This document shows positions 1-10,640 of a stretch of DNA of 64,000 nucleotides, piece after piece (positions within the stretch are counted from its first letter, which is position 1; each line of letters starts with the position of its first letter). Position numbers and translations under genes: made by a program. The DNA is from Phymatolithon calcareum. Taxonomy: Eukaryota > Rhodophyta > Florideophyceae > Hapalidiales. The stretch spans positions 248,001 through 312,000 of the forward strand of contig OZ345374.1 of the NCBI GenBank assembly GCA_977006965.1. The letters run 5' to 3'. Below the pieces are notes generated by a model. It worked only from the letters and a program-made list of their open reading frames with translations. It was not told where the DNA came from and ran no database searches.

Positions 1-313
1 CGTCATGTCAATTGTTTCGTCGTGGTGACATGATGCCACCTCAATAACACAATTGATAATCGTAGCAATAAGACAAGCGTTTTGGTGCAAATAGCTCCCG
101 TGAGAGGCGCAAGCCTTCTGTACAGCCGTAACTGGCGAAACAGCCGCGCGGTTTCTTATATGGAAACATGGTTGACGTTGAGGTGATTTCTTACTTTAAT
201 TCAAAGTGTCACGATTGAGGGGGTTATATGTTGATTTATTTTAAAAGCTCCCAAAACCTCAATTTGATTAACACGGCAGCTTCTCGCCGTCTTCCATATT
301 CATCTCTCTACTA
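1..313. other. No gene recognised
   Basis: I see no convincing coding sequence here. Positions 222-262 share a short stretch around 'aaaagctccca' with 15895-15935, probably part of a dispersed repeat. Confidence 0.4.
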
Positions 314-316
314 TAG

Positions 317-673
317 CAGGGGAATGTTATGGGGGGGAGTAACACTGATTTTTTTTGTTTCAAAACTTGTCTGCAAAAGCATGACATTGATGTGCCTGCA
401 AAAATTATGAGTTCAGGCTGTATCAATAATAACTCTTGTTTACAGAATATTTTTATTGTTTTTCACCACAAAATCGAATACTGCAACGAGAGCGACCGCT
501 ACATTGGCAACTCCCAATGTTCCGGGAACGAGGGCCATATTTTCAGCTTTCATTCTCCTTTTTATGAAGCAATTAATCCCTGCAAAATTATATCAAACAC
601 ACACTATAGACGCAAATCCAAAAAATCGGTATGATAAGGGGTTCGTGTTACTCCCCCCCATAACACTCCCCTG
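317..673. mobile_element. Short non-autonomous P-like inverted-repeat element (MITE)
   Basis: The ends are inverted repeats of about 29 bp (317-345 and 645-673) beginning CAGGGGAATGTTATGGGGGG, with one mismatch between the arms. The same terminal sequence, apart from single-base changes, bounds the complete P-superfamily element at 35936-41631, so this looks like an internally deleted relative moved by that transposase. Flanks are ctactatag on the left and ctactagcc on the right, consistent with an imperfect 7-bp target duplication. The interior has only short open frames and no transposase similarity. Confidence 0.75.
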
Positions 674-869
674 CTACTAGCCTCCTAATATCTCCTTAAT
701 CCGAATTTCTCTCCCTGCGAGGGCTCGAGTGAGTCGTTCGCATTCATATTCTGTTTCTTGGTCCATCTTCGTGCACTGTAGTGTGCCTTGGAGCACAACG
801 AGCTCAACCACAGCACCGGGCCCAAAGTACTTCGCTAAAACTGATTTTATCCACAAAGGAGCTCAGTTG

Positions 870-1438
870 AAAAGAAATCTCAGGCATCTCAACCGCGCAG
901 TTCTGTCCCTTATACGTAACACTCCTGGAAGCTCATTCGGCTTGTCGACCGGGATTTTAACTGTCCTTCCCTTTTCTTCCAACGTCCATATTTTTGCTGC
1001 TTCCCGTATGCGTCCGGTTTTTGATACCATACCTTCTTCTGCTTTTTTTAGAGTTTCGTTGAGGTGGTTCTCTTCTCTAAGTTGCCCAATATCCTTTGAT
1101 ACATATTCCAGGTCTTCTTCTCTTCCTTGGTATTCTTCTGCGAGCTCAAGGTACTTCTTCCGTCTTATCAGGCTTCAGGCGAGCCTTTCAGCCTTGTGCG
1201 CTCTCCTCATCTGTGGGCTGGCGAGTCGACAGAGCACTCGCATGGGCTCCCTTCGATGTTCGGCATATTTTTCGAAAACATACCTGAAGAAAAGACCTTC
1301 TGCTGCTTCAATTGCCGATAACAGACGTTTAGTGATCGGGGTCAGGTGAATGGCATATTCCCATTTGGGGAGAATCAATGATTTGAAAATCCTGATGCAA
1401 GTGGCTGGTGTCCCGATTGGGAGCAGCACCGGTCTCAA
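870..1438 (-). pseudogene. Non-LTR retrotransposon 3' fragment (post-RT region)
   Basis: The minus strand encodes a continuous stretch broken by one stop near 1172. It starts with a segment typical of the region after the reverse-transcriptase palm (LILPKWEYAIHLTPIT), followed by a charged helical tail. The tail resembles the C-terminus of the RT fragment at 3240-4596: both contain a VKIP-D-K or RKIPYDKTSK type stretch followed by a basic region. The two therefore look like diverged copies of one LINE-like family. No palm domain or endonuclease is visible here, so this copy is 5'-truncated and dead. Confidence 0.55.
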
Positions 1439-2134
1439 AGTGTGTTTATACTATTTCTGAGGCGTATCTGGGAGATGTGGTCAATGATCTCACTTGGTGC
1501 TCGCAGATAATCTTTGAAGTTAAACTTCATCACTTCATGGATTTCTCTGCTAGTGAAGATCGAGTGTGGGAATTGCGAATGTTGTCCAAACCACAATATT
1601 GATACCTTGTGATGTCTACAGAGAACCCTCTAGCTTCCAGCTCATTTTTTCATGAATTCTCGACATTCCATAGTCCTCGATTGCGTGCTTGCGACATGGT
1701 GGGCTCAGGACGTTTCGATTATGCTCGCTCAAGATAGAAGGTGAATTTTCAGGCACCTGCCCCAAACTCTCACTTGCGGCAAGTGACTTGCCCCGCGGAC
1801 GAGGCATACCCTGCCGGGATCTTCCTGAAGACCGGATATGTAATTTAACATTTCATACAGTTTAGCATTTTTAATTTTTTCCCGTACGACATGTCTATCT
1901 CCACCACCGCTTTGTCGAATATGGAGATCATCATTCAAATTTATGCCTGTATGTAGTCTGCTTTATCAGCATTGGGACTCACAAGGAAGTGCTTTGTTGG
2001 GCTGAATTACCATCTACTTAGATTGCTGCAGGGCGCTGTTGCACAAGCTTATCGTTGTCCGCAAGTAAAATCTGGCATTCAGTGTCATGCGCTGATGTTG
2101 TGGCGCCGTCTTCACACCAAGATGCTTTTTCCAT
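1439..2134. other. No gene recognised
   Basis: Only short open frames without recognisable similarity. The stretch lies between two LINE-like fragments and is probably decayed repeat sequence. Confidence 0.4.
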
Positions 2135-2773
2135 CTAGTCGTCGACATTTAGGACTTGAAAGTCAGTGAAAGGCAGTGCAGTGCCAAATGGCTGATTCAG
2201 CGCAGTGGCGCTTGCGTTATCCGCATTATCACCGCCATTCAATGGAGTTCGTGGACGTGCAGTAGGCATTTGCAGGATTAAAAATTTGCGCATAACGGCA
2301 ATAAAGCCAAAGGGACCGCGATTATGTGACCGATTGGAACTGTGCTGTGCGACAGAATCTGCTTCTGTAAGACTCGCTTCATCTGCAACAAGGGCTGTTT
2401 TCGCTGCCCGAGCAAACGCCGCCGCCCTCCTTCTGTTTTCCTTCTGGGCGTCTCCCTTGACCACCGGAGGGAACCCGGAGCTTTGACGGACTTGCGCCTT
2501 AATAAGCAAGTAGAACGCAACTAGAAGAGCATCACCTGTCACGCCTTGTTCCCGATGCAAGTATGTGAAGATACGTAATGCCTGACGATCCTTCCGTCCG
2601 CCCCGCGATCCGCTCACCACATCATTACCTAGGCCTTCAAGCATACTTTCCAGGTCTGTTTTGTTTGTCTTTTCCGCCGCTTCAATAAAATAATCTGGTA
2701 CATTTCGGGCCCTGAGCTCTCTAGAAAGAGCGGATGGACGTCCCTTACAAAGGGGTGGCGCAGCGGACGACAT
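2135..2773 (-). CDS. Hypothetical protein, 212 aa
   Basis: I do not recognise this protein. The start is the ATG at 2773; the open frame extends further upstream but only to a GTG. It is rich in Ala, Arg and Leu, with predicted helices around residues 20-110 (DYFIEAAEKTNKTDLESMLE and a QALRIFTYLHREQG stretch) and a low-complexity polar C-terminus ending VLNVDD. It sits between two LINE-like fragments on the same strand, so it may be part of a mobile element, for example a gag-like ORF1, or chance open sequence. Confidence 0.3.
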   Translation of the reverse strand: MSSAAPPLCKGRPSALSRELRARNVPDYFIEAAEKTNKTDLESMLEGLGNDVVSGSRGGRKDRQALRIFTYLHREQGVTGDALLVAFYLLIKAQVRQSSGFPPVVKGDAQKENRRRAAAFARAAKTALVADEASLTEADSVAQHSSNRSHNRGPFGFIAVMRKFLILQMPTARPRTPLNGGDNADNASATALNQPFGTALPFTDFQVLNVDD

Positions 2774-3040
2774 GTACGGGAAAAGTGCAAACAGTGCCTG
2801 ATGAACCCTGCAGCGATTGCTGCCGATTGGATTAACGATCTGAAAGACCCTAACAAGTCTTGACGAGAAGTTGTGACACTTCACTGCGAGCGTAGAAGGG
2901 AACTATTCGAAATGGGAATAGTATATATATTATATATAGATAGGTCTTTAGGCCCTTTTTGGAATAGGAGAACAGGCTCTTTATCTTGCACGATTTTTTG
3001 GAAAAAAGGTAGGACAAGTGAAACAGTGCTACTTTTTTAT

Positions 3041-3172
3041 TCAAGTTTATTTAAATGCCCCACAGACTTCCGAAGATATGGGCGAGGCTTCCTCTGATGC
3101 TACCTACCTTTGTGCAGCTCACGAAACGCCCACTAGAATCGCGGACGGGAAAACTCAGGATTCAAAGAAATC
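3041..3172 (+). repeat. Dispersed repeat, copy 1
   Basis: About 130 bp matches the reverse complement of 45189-45320, and its 5' edge matches 46777-46815. One reading frame is preserved in both main copies: SEDMGE then A or S, then SSDATYLCAAHETPT. The copies lie in unrelated contexts, so this is probably a mobile or recombining fragment of a former gene. Confidence 0.65.
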
Positions 3173-3239
3173 CTATCTCAGTCCTCTACAGGATTGCTGG
3201 TGCTTGGACTCGACCGCTTTTTGCCTTGCCTTATACGAA

Positions 3240-4596
3240 TCAATACAGGCCTTCTTCGTTCTCCATGCCTTCTATGAGTGTCTTGCTAAATAGTAAGAGC
3301 TCATCTAGCACCTTTTCTGCTTCTAGTCGTTTTTCTCCTTCTAGGTCGTACCCTGCTAGCGTGCTTTCAAGGGTCTCCATATGCTCTCTGGCTCTTGTGC
3401 CGAATTCTTCGACCATACTTGTTGTTGACACCTGTGGGAATCTTCCGCAGGCATACTGCAGTGCGAGTTGTCTGTGCTTCGCCTTGGGGAACTTGAGTAT
3501 TGCTGTCAATTTACTTGTCTTATCGTATGGAATCTTCCTTTTCCGCTTCGATTCTAGGCGGTCTCCTTCCATTGTCAGAAATTTAGATCGAAGTGTTTGT
3601 GAAGACTGGTTTGTTTGGATATGCTTTACAGCTTCACCAAACGGCTCTCTGGTTTCCATCGCGGAGATATCTTTCCTTGTGTACTGCAATTCATGGTTGT
3701 TTCTGCTTTCGGGCACTTCATTTGGATACATACGTTCCTTCTCCTTGTTCCTTCTCAGCATTTTGAAGGCCAAGATTTCTGGACGATGTGGAGCCGTCTG
3801 GATACGGCACGATACTCCAAGATATGTGACCTCCGGAACGTGTGCCAGAACCTTGTTTGCGAGCTTGAATGTCTTGCCCAATGTTTCCTCTGATTCGAGG
3901 ACTTCGCTTTTCCCTTGGTTAGTGTTCCACGTCATCTCTCGATCTTGTGCCCATTGGATAGCTATATCCAATAGTCCTTGCAATGCAGCGGGGGATTTCG
4001 CAGAGAGAAGAACATCGTCTGCAAAAAGGATAGCCGGAACTTCAGCCCAGGTTTTTGATGCCCGGCTCATTCGCTCGGCGAATTCATCCATGAAGATGTT
4101 GTAGAGGCTTAGACTGCGGGACCCCCCTGTCCACTAGAAACCACTTTCTGTTTGCATCACCAGTTGTTGCTATCCAGGATGGTGTCAAGAACGCCTCGGC
4201 CATTGCGCAGATCTCCTTGGGCAGTACTTGTCTCATTCTGTTCACTAAGTGTGCTCTCGGTACTGTGTCGTAGGCAGCCTTAAGGTCCAATACTGCTACA
4301 CATCTCTGATCCTCTTTTAGTAGCTCAGTAGCTCTTAGGATGGCAAGTTCAGTGCTCTCCCCCTTTTGGAACCCAAGCTGATACCAGTGGTTTGAGCATA
4401 CTGTGCGCAGCTTCATATCGATAGCTGTCTCAATAATTTTCCTTGGGTGGCTCAGCAGGGAAATCGGTCGGTAGTTTCCGGGGTCCTCGTGCTCCCCCTT
4501 CTTGTCTATTGGGACGAGAAACAGTGCTACTGTTACAGTGCACAGTAACAGTATCGGGCCCATGGGTCCGATAGAGCTTTTGGGTTCCGACAGCAT
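3240..4596 (-). pseudogene. Non-LTR retrotransposon reverse transcriptase, frameshifted
   Basis: Two overlapping minus-strand frames together give a LINE-type reverse transcriptase palm. The first (4596-4084) has the NYRPISLLS motif, the catalytic block AVLDLKAAYDTVPR and the start of the RGVPQ block. The second (4091-3240) resumes at NIFMDEF and carries the LFADDVLL box (catalytic Asp pair). The GVPQ-to-NIFMDEF junction has lost about a dozen bases, which shifts the frame. No apurinic-type endonuclease is visible upstream, so the copy is 5'-truncated. The C-terminal tail resembles the fragment at 870-1438. It cannot encode active enzyme. Confidence 0.85.
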
Positions 4597-4599
4597 TTA

Positions 4600-5010
4600 G
4601 CCCTCGTGCCTTGTTAGAACTGCTGCCCCAAATTGGTATCACTGCCATAAAAGTACTATCTCACTCTCATTGGACGGAGGTCAGAATGACCAGCCGGAGA
4701 CCACCATTTATCGCAGATAATACATGAAAGACAAAACAGGCGGCGTCAGTGCAACGACAAGAAATCGGCGATAGTTCCCTTAATTCGCTTGCAGTCTGTG
4801 GTCTTTCGCAGCTCCCCCATTCGCCAGTTGCTGCTTGAGGCGGTGGACCCCCACGATTACTTCGCTTCACCACATCGCGACATTGCTAACTCGTTCTCAG
4901 ATTAAATTTAGTTCGTTGCCAAAGGGCACTTAGTTCTACAACCAAAAAAGAAGTACATTCAATTCGTGGCCTCGCACAGCGAAGGCCGTTCCATATACAG
5001 AGCTGCGCAC
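4600..5010. other. No gene recognised
   Basis: Intergenic sequence between the RT pseudogene and the 3' end of the glycosidase gene. A short inverted repeat around 'tactgttac' lies near 4525-4555. Confidence 0.4.
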
Positions 5011-6502
5011 TTACGATTCGTCCTTACGCAAGAAATACTTCCGCATGACTTTCATTGCCGGTTTGTTTTGAGGCGTGTATCCGCTCTTGTACGGTTCCCA
5101 TTTGTTAGCATATGGACGCAATTCCCAGTTCCAAAATACAATTCCAATGCACCATGACTTGGTGAAGAATGCATTAAGGAGTCCTTCGTACATCTTCGTT
5201 TGCTCGTAGTTATTCACTGGTGCCTCCACAAGCCAATCGAACGGTTTCCTGTACACAACACCACGTCCTTTGCTTTGAAAGCCGACTTCCGCAATGAGCA
5301 CCTTCTTATTCCAGTGTCCCCTACGACGGCGCCATTTGCTAACCTCACCGGCCCTCTGCTCCCACAGCTTTTTAGTCTCCTCCATGTCGGGGGACCATCC
5401 GTATGCTTTGCCGCTATTCCCATCGAGCAAGACCCAGTAGCCGGAAAGGGAAATGATGTCAACCGCATCCCAGAACTTGCATTTCTTATAGCTCTGTACA
5501 AGAGAAAACGCATCGCAAGAGCATGAACCGATGTCAGTGAACGAAAATTTGCAACCTCATGCATAAGTGGACAGAATAGAGGCAATACCAACATCATGCT
5601 GCGGGCGAGGATACAGAGCAAGAAGAGAACGAAATTCGTTAGAGGATGAAGTTCACAAAGGCCGGGTTAAGTGGAGGGGCATGAAGCATTACGAACATTT
5701 GCTACATATGTCAAGTCGTTCCAATAGACGCGGCGAACACGTTTGATGATGTACCGCCAGGCGTCCTCATTTTCTTTGCCTATCAGAGTGTCTCTGTATT
5801 CGGAGCCCACAGCAAAAAGGTCGACGTCCTCTTCATTCGCAATCTTTGCCATAGTCACAATAAACGGGACGTAAACTGTGTAGAGCCACTTGGGTCGACC
5901 AGGAATCTGCATGTCAAGGAGGCAGGATGAACACGAGTCAGAAGCAGGTAAAAAGAAGAGAAATGATGCAGAGTGGTGATACGTAAGTGGTATTAAGACT
6001 TACAAAACCACGCCAAACATGGCCATCGATTTCAATTACGGGCTTAAAGAAGACCTTCAGGCCCTGCTCCTTCATCATGCGAATTTGATAACGAATGGAG
6101 TCATCATCGGTCTCCTCGCGATACGTCCAAGAGCGAGCATTTTTCATTTTGACGTACGCAGAGATGTGTGCATAGTTGACACCGGTTTTCTTCATAATCT
6201 GGAGGGATTCGTTCGCAAACGACTGTCTGATGCCCCACAAGTCATGTCCAGTTCCCCATCCCATTCCTGATCAAAGACCAATTGATATTCACTCGTCAGA
6301 ATACCGAACAGCTCAAGGTCCGCACGCGCTGCTCGCGAATGATCGCGAGTTTTCCACCAGCTGTAAATTCCAGGATGAACATAACGCGCACGAAAATGTA
6401 GTGCGTACCCATGATTTTGTCGGCGCACACATGTTGCGTAAGAAGGCAGGCCAGGACGAGAACGACAAAAACTTTGAGACCCATCTTCGCAGGGCTTCTC
6501 AC
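5011..6502 (-). CDS. Secreted GH113-like glycoside hydrolase (putative beta-mannanase), spliced
   Basis: The proposed gene has four exons. Exon 1 starts at 6502, or at the second ATG at 6484, and encodes a signal peptide (MGLKVFVVLVLACLLTQHVC). A less certain intron ends at an AG just before the GMGWGTG segment near 6266. The next exon ends at 6004 before a GTAAGT donor; intron 5907-6003 (97 bp) ends in TGCAG. The third exon is 5906-5697; intron 5494-5696 ends in TTGTACAG. The last exon is 5493-5011, and the joins keep frame. The TIM-barrel motifs follow the GH113 order: LKVFFKPVIEIDG and HVWRG, then LFAVGSEY with the probable acid/base Glu, LTYVAN, a WDAVDIISLSGYW stretch, and VLIAEVGFQS with the probable nucleophile Glu. 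Both catalytic Glu are present. The product would be about 350 aa, extracellular, acting on mannan-like wall glycan (substrate inferred from the family). Confidence 0.7.
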
Positions 6503-7156
6503 TTGGTCGCGTGTTCACCTTCGCAAGAGGAGCAGAGGAGCTCAGTTTAACTGTGTCTGCATTTCATGCGCAGTCCACTGCGTGCAGAAAGTTCCTGCAC
6601 GCAGAGAGCTTCCGCACCGACAGTTTCAAATTCAATAGCGAGAGCTCTCTTCATAGTTTCTGACATCAATTGGACTCGTTTTTTCGACGTCGTCCACTCG
6701 GCATCATCTCTGATTGCCATTTGAATCGACGCCACCTTCGACTCCAGGTACAGTAAAAAATCTTCGACGAGCATTGAAAATTGATTTTTATCGATGGAAT
6801 ATGTATTTCAATTATAATTCAGCGCCTATACGTCACTCTTCTGCCGGGGCAGGCGGAAGTCCTGCCACGTAAGTTGCTATCATATTCTGTAAGCCGGATC
6901 AAGCTACATTGTGGACGCAGATCATCATGATCATGATCTGATTGGAGGCAGGACGCGATGATCGTGGCTTGACTCTAGGATATGATACAGAGTACTGATC
7001 GATGCAAAGAAAAAACTGTTCACGTGCGTATGCATTGCATACCGAGTTTATCATAATATGTATGGCATGTTATTGGATAATTGCACGGGCGAATTTTGCT
7101 TGCATCCAAGATCGTATCAAAATTGTACGCAGGGCAATGTCATACCTTGCAAGGCC
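6503..7156. other. Upstream region of glycosidase; no gene recognised
   Basis: Holds the probable promoter of the minus-strand glycosidase. A minus-strand open frame at 6547-6774 (75 aa) has no recognisable similarity. The 'gatcatcatgatcatgatc' palindromic stretch lies near 6920. Confidence 0.4.
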
Positions 7157-7165
7157 TTCTGGGCC

Positions 7166-7798
7166 ACTCGACCTTATCCGACCCGACTTTTGCAGGTGCC
7201 GTGGCGCCGCCGTGGCGCTCCGTGGGGCCAATAGCCCCCACCGGCCCTGGACCAGGACCTTTCAGCAAACCTTTTCATACCACTTCCCGCCCTGTTCAAA
7301 TTGTCCGCCGCCGCCCAACCGCCCGCCGCCCAACTCACCGCCCTGCCTAGCCCGCCGCCCAACACACCTCCCAACACACGGCCTGCTAAGCCCGCCGCCT
7401 AACGCACCACCCTGCCAAGCCCGCCCCGCAACATACCGCCCTGTCAATCCCGCCGCCCAACGCACCGCCCTGCCAAGCCAGCCGCCGAACGCCGCCGCCC
7501 AACACGCCGCCCAACACGCCGCACAACACACCGCCTGCCAATCCCGCCGCCCTGCCAAGCCTAGCGCACCGCCCAACGCACTACCATCCCAAGCGCACCG
7601 CCCAACGCACCGCTTGCCAGGCCCTTCCGCCTCACACCTAACCGCCCTGCCAATGCTGCTCACCGCACTCACGCGGCTGTCCCATGAGACTGCAGTGCGA
7701 CGCCTCATAGCGTGTCGCGAGGGCGCCGCTACAGCCGAAGAACGCCCGCATCCGCGCCCGGGATCAAGATGCATTATCGTGATTATGGCACGCAAGAA
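7166..7798. repeat. Left terminal inverted repeat
   Basis: Pairs with 9612-10238. The outer 270 bp are almost identical to the other arm; the middle is a run of C-rich 10-25 bp subrepeats that differ in number between arms. The Pro-rich open frame across it is a by-product of composition. Confidence 0.85.
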
Positions 7799-8324
7799 AG
7801 CCTAAAACTCGATCAAAAGGTGTCGTCGTTCAAGATTTGGAGAGTAATTGGCACGGCATAATGATGGCGAATCAGATATCGGCCCTATTGGCAACATAGT
7901 GCGCTTCCGCGATGATGCCAATTACGGAGCCTACGGCGCCGACGGTTTGCATACGGACGTTAATGCTTCATCGAAGACATTGCACATGCTCACGGAAATG
8001 GCCGTTGGGGACGATGAAAGAAGTTGCTCTATGTCCGTGACGTGCTGCTTCGCTTGATTGATGTTGCCCTTCAATTGTGTCAGAGTGCAATGGGCAGGCT
8101 CAATGATGTCAAATCGGTTCTTAACATTATTGAAAGTATAGCACGCCTCCGAAAGTATGCCAATTACAGAGGCGAGGGCGCTGACGGTTTGTCCACGGAC
8201 GGAAATGATTCATCACTGACACTGGACAATGCTGGTGAGGAAATATATTGCGTATCGATTCGGTGGCAATGTTTCGTCATATTCGTCCTTATGTTTGCGA
8301 TGCAAGCCTTTATTTTGAAACACT

Positions 8325-8606
8325 CTACACCTCAATCTCACCAACTCTCCGCGTATTGTTCCTTATGCGTAAAACAACTTTCATGTGTTCCTTTCGCATC
8401 GTCGCCACTTTAGCTATAAGTGTAACTAAGTAGCTCTCTTCAAATAAATTGGCAAGGAACGATTCAGCAGCCATCTGGAGCGCGCTGAATGCCTCCACCT
8501 TCCAACGAATAGCCTTTCTGTCTCCACCAGTCCAGTCGTCCGCTTTGTCTAGGTCCTGCGTCACCTCGCGGACAAGACGCTGAAAGGGGAGCTTGGATCC
8601 ATTCCT
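8325..8606 (-). pseudogene. CenH3-like (centromeric histone H3) histone-fold exon
   Basis: A 93-codon minus-strand frame ends at a TAG at 8325 and is preceded by a plausible splice acceptor (CTAACAATAG, 8616-8607). It reads as the histone H3 fold: KLPFQRLVREVTQDL (alpha N to alpha 1), an enlarged loop 1 of roughly nine extra residues containing TGGDRKAIRW, then alpha 2 (ALQMAAESFLANLFEESYL), and alpha 3 ending RIRNN with a ten-residue tail. The Trp before alpha 2, the long loop 1 and the SYLVTL-type segment are CENP-A/CenH3 traits rather than canonical H3. No N-terminal tail exon could be recognised upstream. It lies in the core of the long-inverted-repeat element. It may be a captured gene fragment or a functional CenH3 gene whose first exon I cannot see; I list it as a fragment. 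Confidence 0.8.
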
Positions 8607-9611
8607 CTATTGTTAGCGCGCATTAATACAACGATGCCGTCAATGCGCTCTACCTTAGCACTAGACCTGCGCCGTTTGTGCAGGTCCTAGATATGGCGAT
8701 TGAAGGGCAATGTTGCGAGAATGTTTTCGTTCCCGCCTTTACGTTGCTCTGCAAATTTCTCCCGTCACATGTCAAAAGAAGGTCACCTGTATTGCCGCTT
8801 GTACGCGGCACGATACGCCAAAGAAGCATCGTAGATCTGGAGGACCCACCGCTAAAGAGGATGCACTTGTTTCTTTGCCCGCTCTCGGACAAGGACTCCG
8901 CCGCTTCCGCCGAACCAGCTACAGTACACCCTGTAGGCAACGTCAAAACATAAATGTTGGCGTTTCATCCCAGAAGCGCGGTATGTTGTTAATAGTGTCA
9001 ACAACCGAACGACATCAATTCGGCGAAGCAGCACACCATGGAGGTGAAGCAACATCTTTCATCGTCCACAACGGCCACATCTACTAGCATACGCAATCTA
9101 TTCGATGAATCATTAACGTCCGTGGGCAAACTGTAGGCACCGTATCCTCCGTAATTGGCATCATCGCGGAAGTACCCTTTGTTGTCAGTAGTGCCAACAA
9201 CTAATTTGTGATAAAAACTTGAACAACGACATCATTCGGGTGAAACAGCACATCATGGAGATTCATCATCACCAAAGCCAATCTCCACAAGCATGGGTAA
9301 TGTCTTCGAGGAATAATGAACGTCAAAATAGAAACCGTCGGCGTCGTAGCGTCGGAAATTGGCACCGTCGCGGAAGCGCAAAATGCTTTCAATAGTGTCC
9401 AGAACCAATTTGCGACCACTCCGCGTACCAATTACAATTTCCAAATGTTGAATGACCACTTCTATTGGGCGAAGCTGCACCTCACAGAGGTGGAACAACA
9501 TCATTCATCTTCACTAATGTCCATCTCCACTGGTATGGTCATTAACGTCCGTGGACCATATTCTCAATGACTGCAGGTTTACGCTGAACAAATTCCGCGC
9601 TCCATCGAGCG

Positions 9612-10238
9612 GTGCGTGCCAATCATGATAATTCATCGTGATCCCGGACACGGATGCGGGCGCACTTCGGACGCATCAGCGCACCCGCAACAAGCTGTGC
9701 GGCGTCGCGCTGCAGGTGCATGCGACAGGGCGGTTCGTTGGGCGGCGGGGGGTATTCGCAGGGTGGTGCGTTGGGCTGGGGGCTTGGCAGGCGGTGTGTT
9801 GTGCGGCGTGTTGGGCGGCGTGTTGGGCGGCGGCGTTCGGCGGCTGGCTTGGCAGGGCGGTGCGTTGGGCGGCGGGATTGACAGGGCGGTTCGTTGGGCG
9901 GCGAGCTTGGCAGGCAGTGCGATGGACGGCGAGCTTGGCAGGCAGTGCGATGGACGGCGGGAGTGCGGTATGTTGCGGGGCGGGCTTGGCAGGGTGGTGC
10001 GTTAGGCGGCGGGCTTAGCAGGCCGTGTGTTGGGCGGTGTGTTGGGCGGCGGGCTAGGCAGGGCGGTGAGTTGGGCGGCGGGCGGTTGGGCGGCGGCGGA
10101 CAATTTGAACAGGGCGGGAAGTGGTATGAAAAGGTTTGCTGAAAGGTCCTGGTCCAGGGCCGGTGGGGGCTATTGGCCCCACGGAGCGCCACGGCGGCGC
10201 CACGGCACCTGCAAAAGTCGGGTCGGATAAGGTCGAGT
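9612..10238. repeat. Right terminal inverted repeat
   Basis: Inverted counterpart of 7166-7798. The subrepeat array (G-rich on this strand) differs in unit number from the left arm. Confidence 0.85.
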
Positions 10239-10614
10239 TTCTGGGCCTTGCATTCAATGGATTATCATATTGGAATGAACAGACTGTTTCCAGGAAAGAG
10301 ATTAACTCATGTGTTTCCTAGCCTGAATGCGACCTCGATCTGCGTGTGGCCCGCGACACGTAGCACGTGGTTGCATCCCTAATGTACAGTGTATCATAAG
10401 CAGGCAGAGAAAACGTGTGTGCGGTAGGCGACAAATGCGCGCGATTCCCCCGCCCATGCACCTAATGAGGTCTTTTGAGCAATTCAGTCCGAAGAATCAA
10501 AATATCTAATTTAGTCGTTAGAGAGCTGGCCTCGCACGGCGACACCCAAGATCACGTCGCCGGGCGAAATGGGTACTTGCGTCAATAGAAATGTCGGCCG
10601 TACGTGGAGTGGGG

Positions 10615-10640
10615 CAAGACCATGACATGTCATGGTCTTG
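10615..10640. repeat. Perfect 26-bp palindrome
   Basis: Two 13-bp arms without spacer (caagaccatgaca and its complement). Palindromes of this type recur in the window. Confidence 0.9.

Larger units (their letters stand above)
7166..10238. mobile_element. Long-inverted-repeat (foldback/MULE-like) transposable element
   Basis: A 3,073-bp element is flanked by a perfect 9-bp direct repeat ttctgggcc (7157-7165 and 10239-10247). The outer roughly 270 bp of each end is nearly identical in inverted orientation, beginning ACTCGACCTTATCCGACCCG. Further in, the arms contain GC-rich arrays of 'gccgcccaac'-type subrepeats that have diverged. Similarity resumes at the inner ends near 7740-7798 and 9612-9665. 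Inside lie mirrored 150-200 bp subunits (7860-8240 and 8990-9540) around a unique core. A 9-bp duplication is typical of Mutator-like elements, and long TIRs with internal subrepeats recall foldback elements. No transposase is visible, so it is non-autonomous. Confidence 0.85.

Noticed and set aside
729-1349. 206-codon plus-strand ORF
   Set aside because: Antisense shadow of the LINE-like fragment; only the minus strand shows RT-family similarity.
3055-4104. 349-codon plus-strand ORF
   Set aside because: Antisense to the RT pseudogene with the FADD motif.
7002-7805. Proline-rich 267-codon protein
   Set aside because: Product of C-rich subrepeats in the left TIR; the right TIR gives the same peptide antisense (9623-10192).
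9616-10142. Gly/Arg-rich plus-strand ORFs
   Set aside because: Low-complexity translations of the G-rich right TIR.
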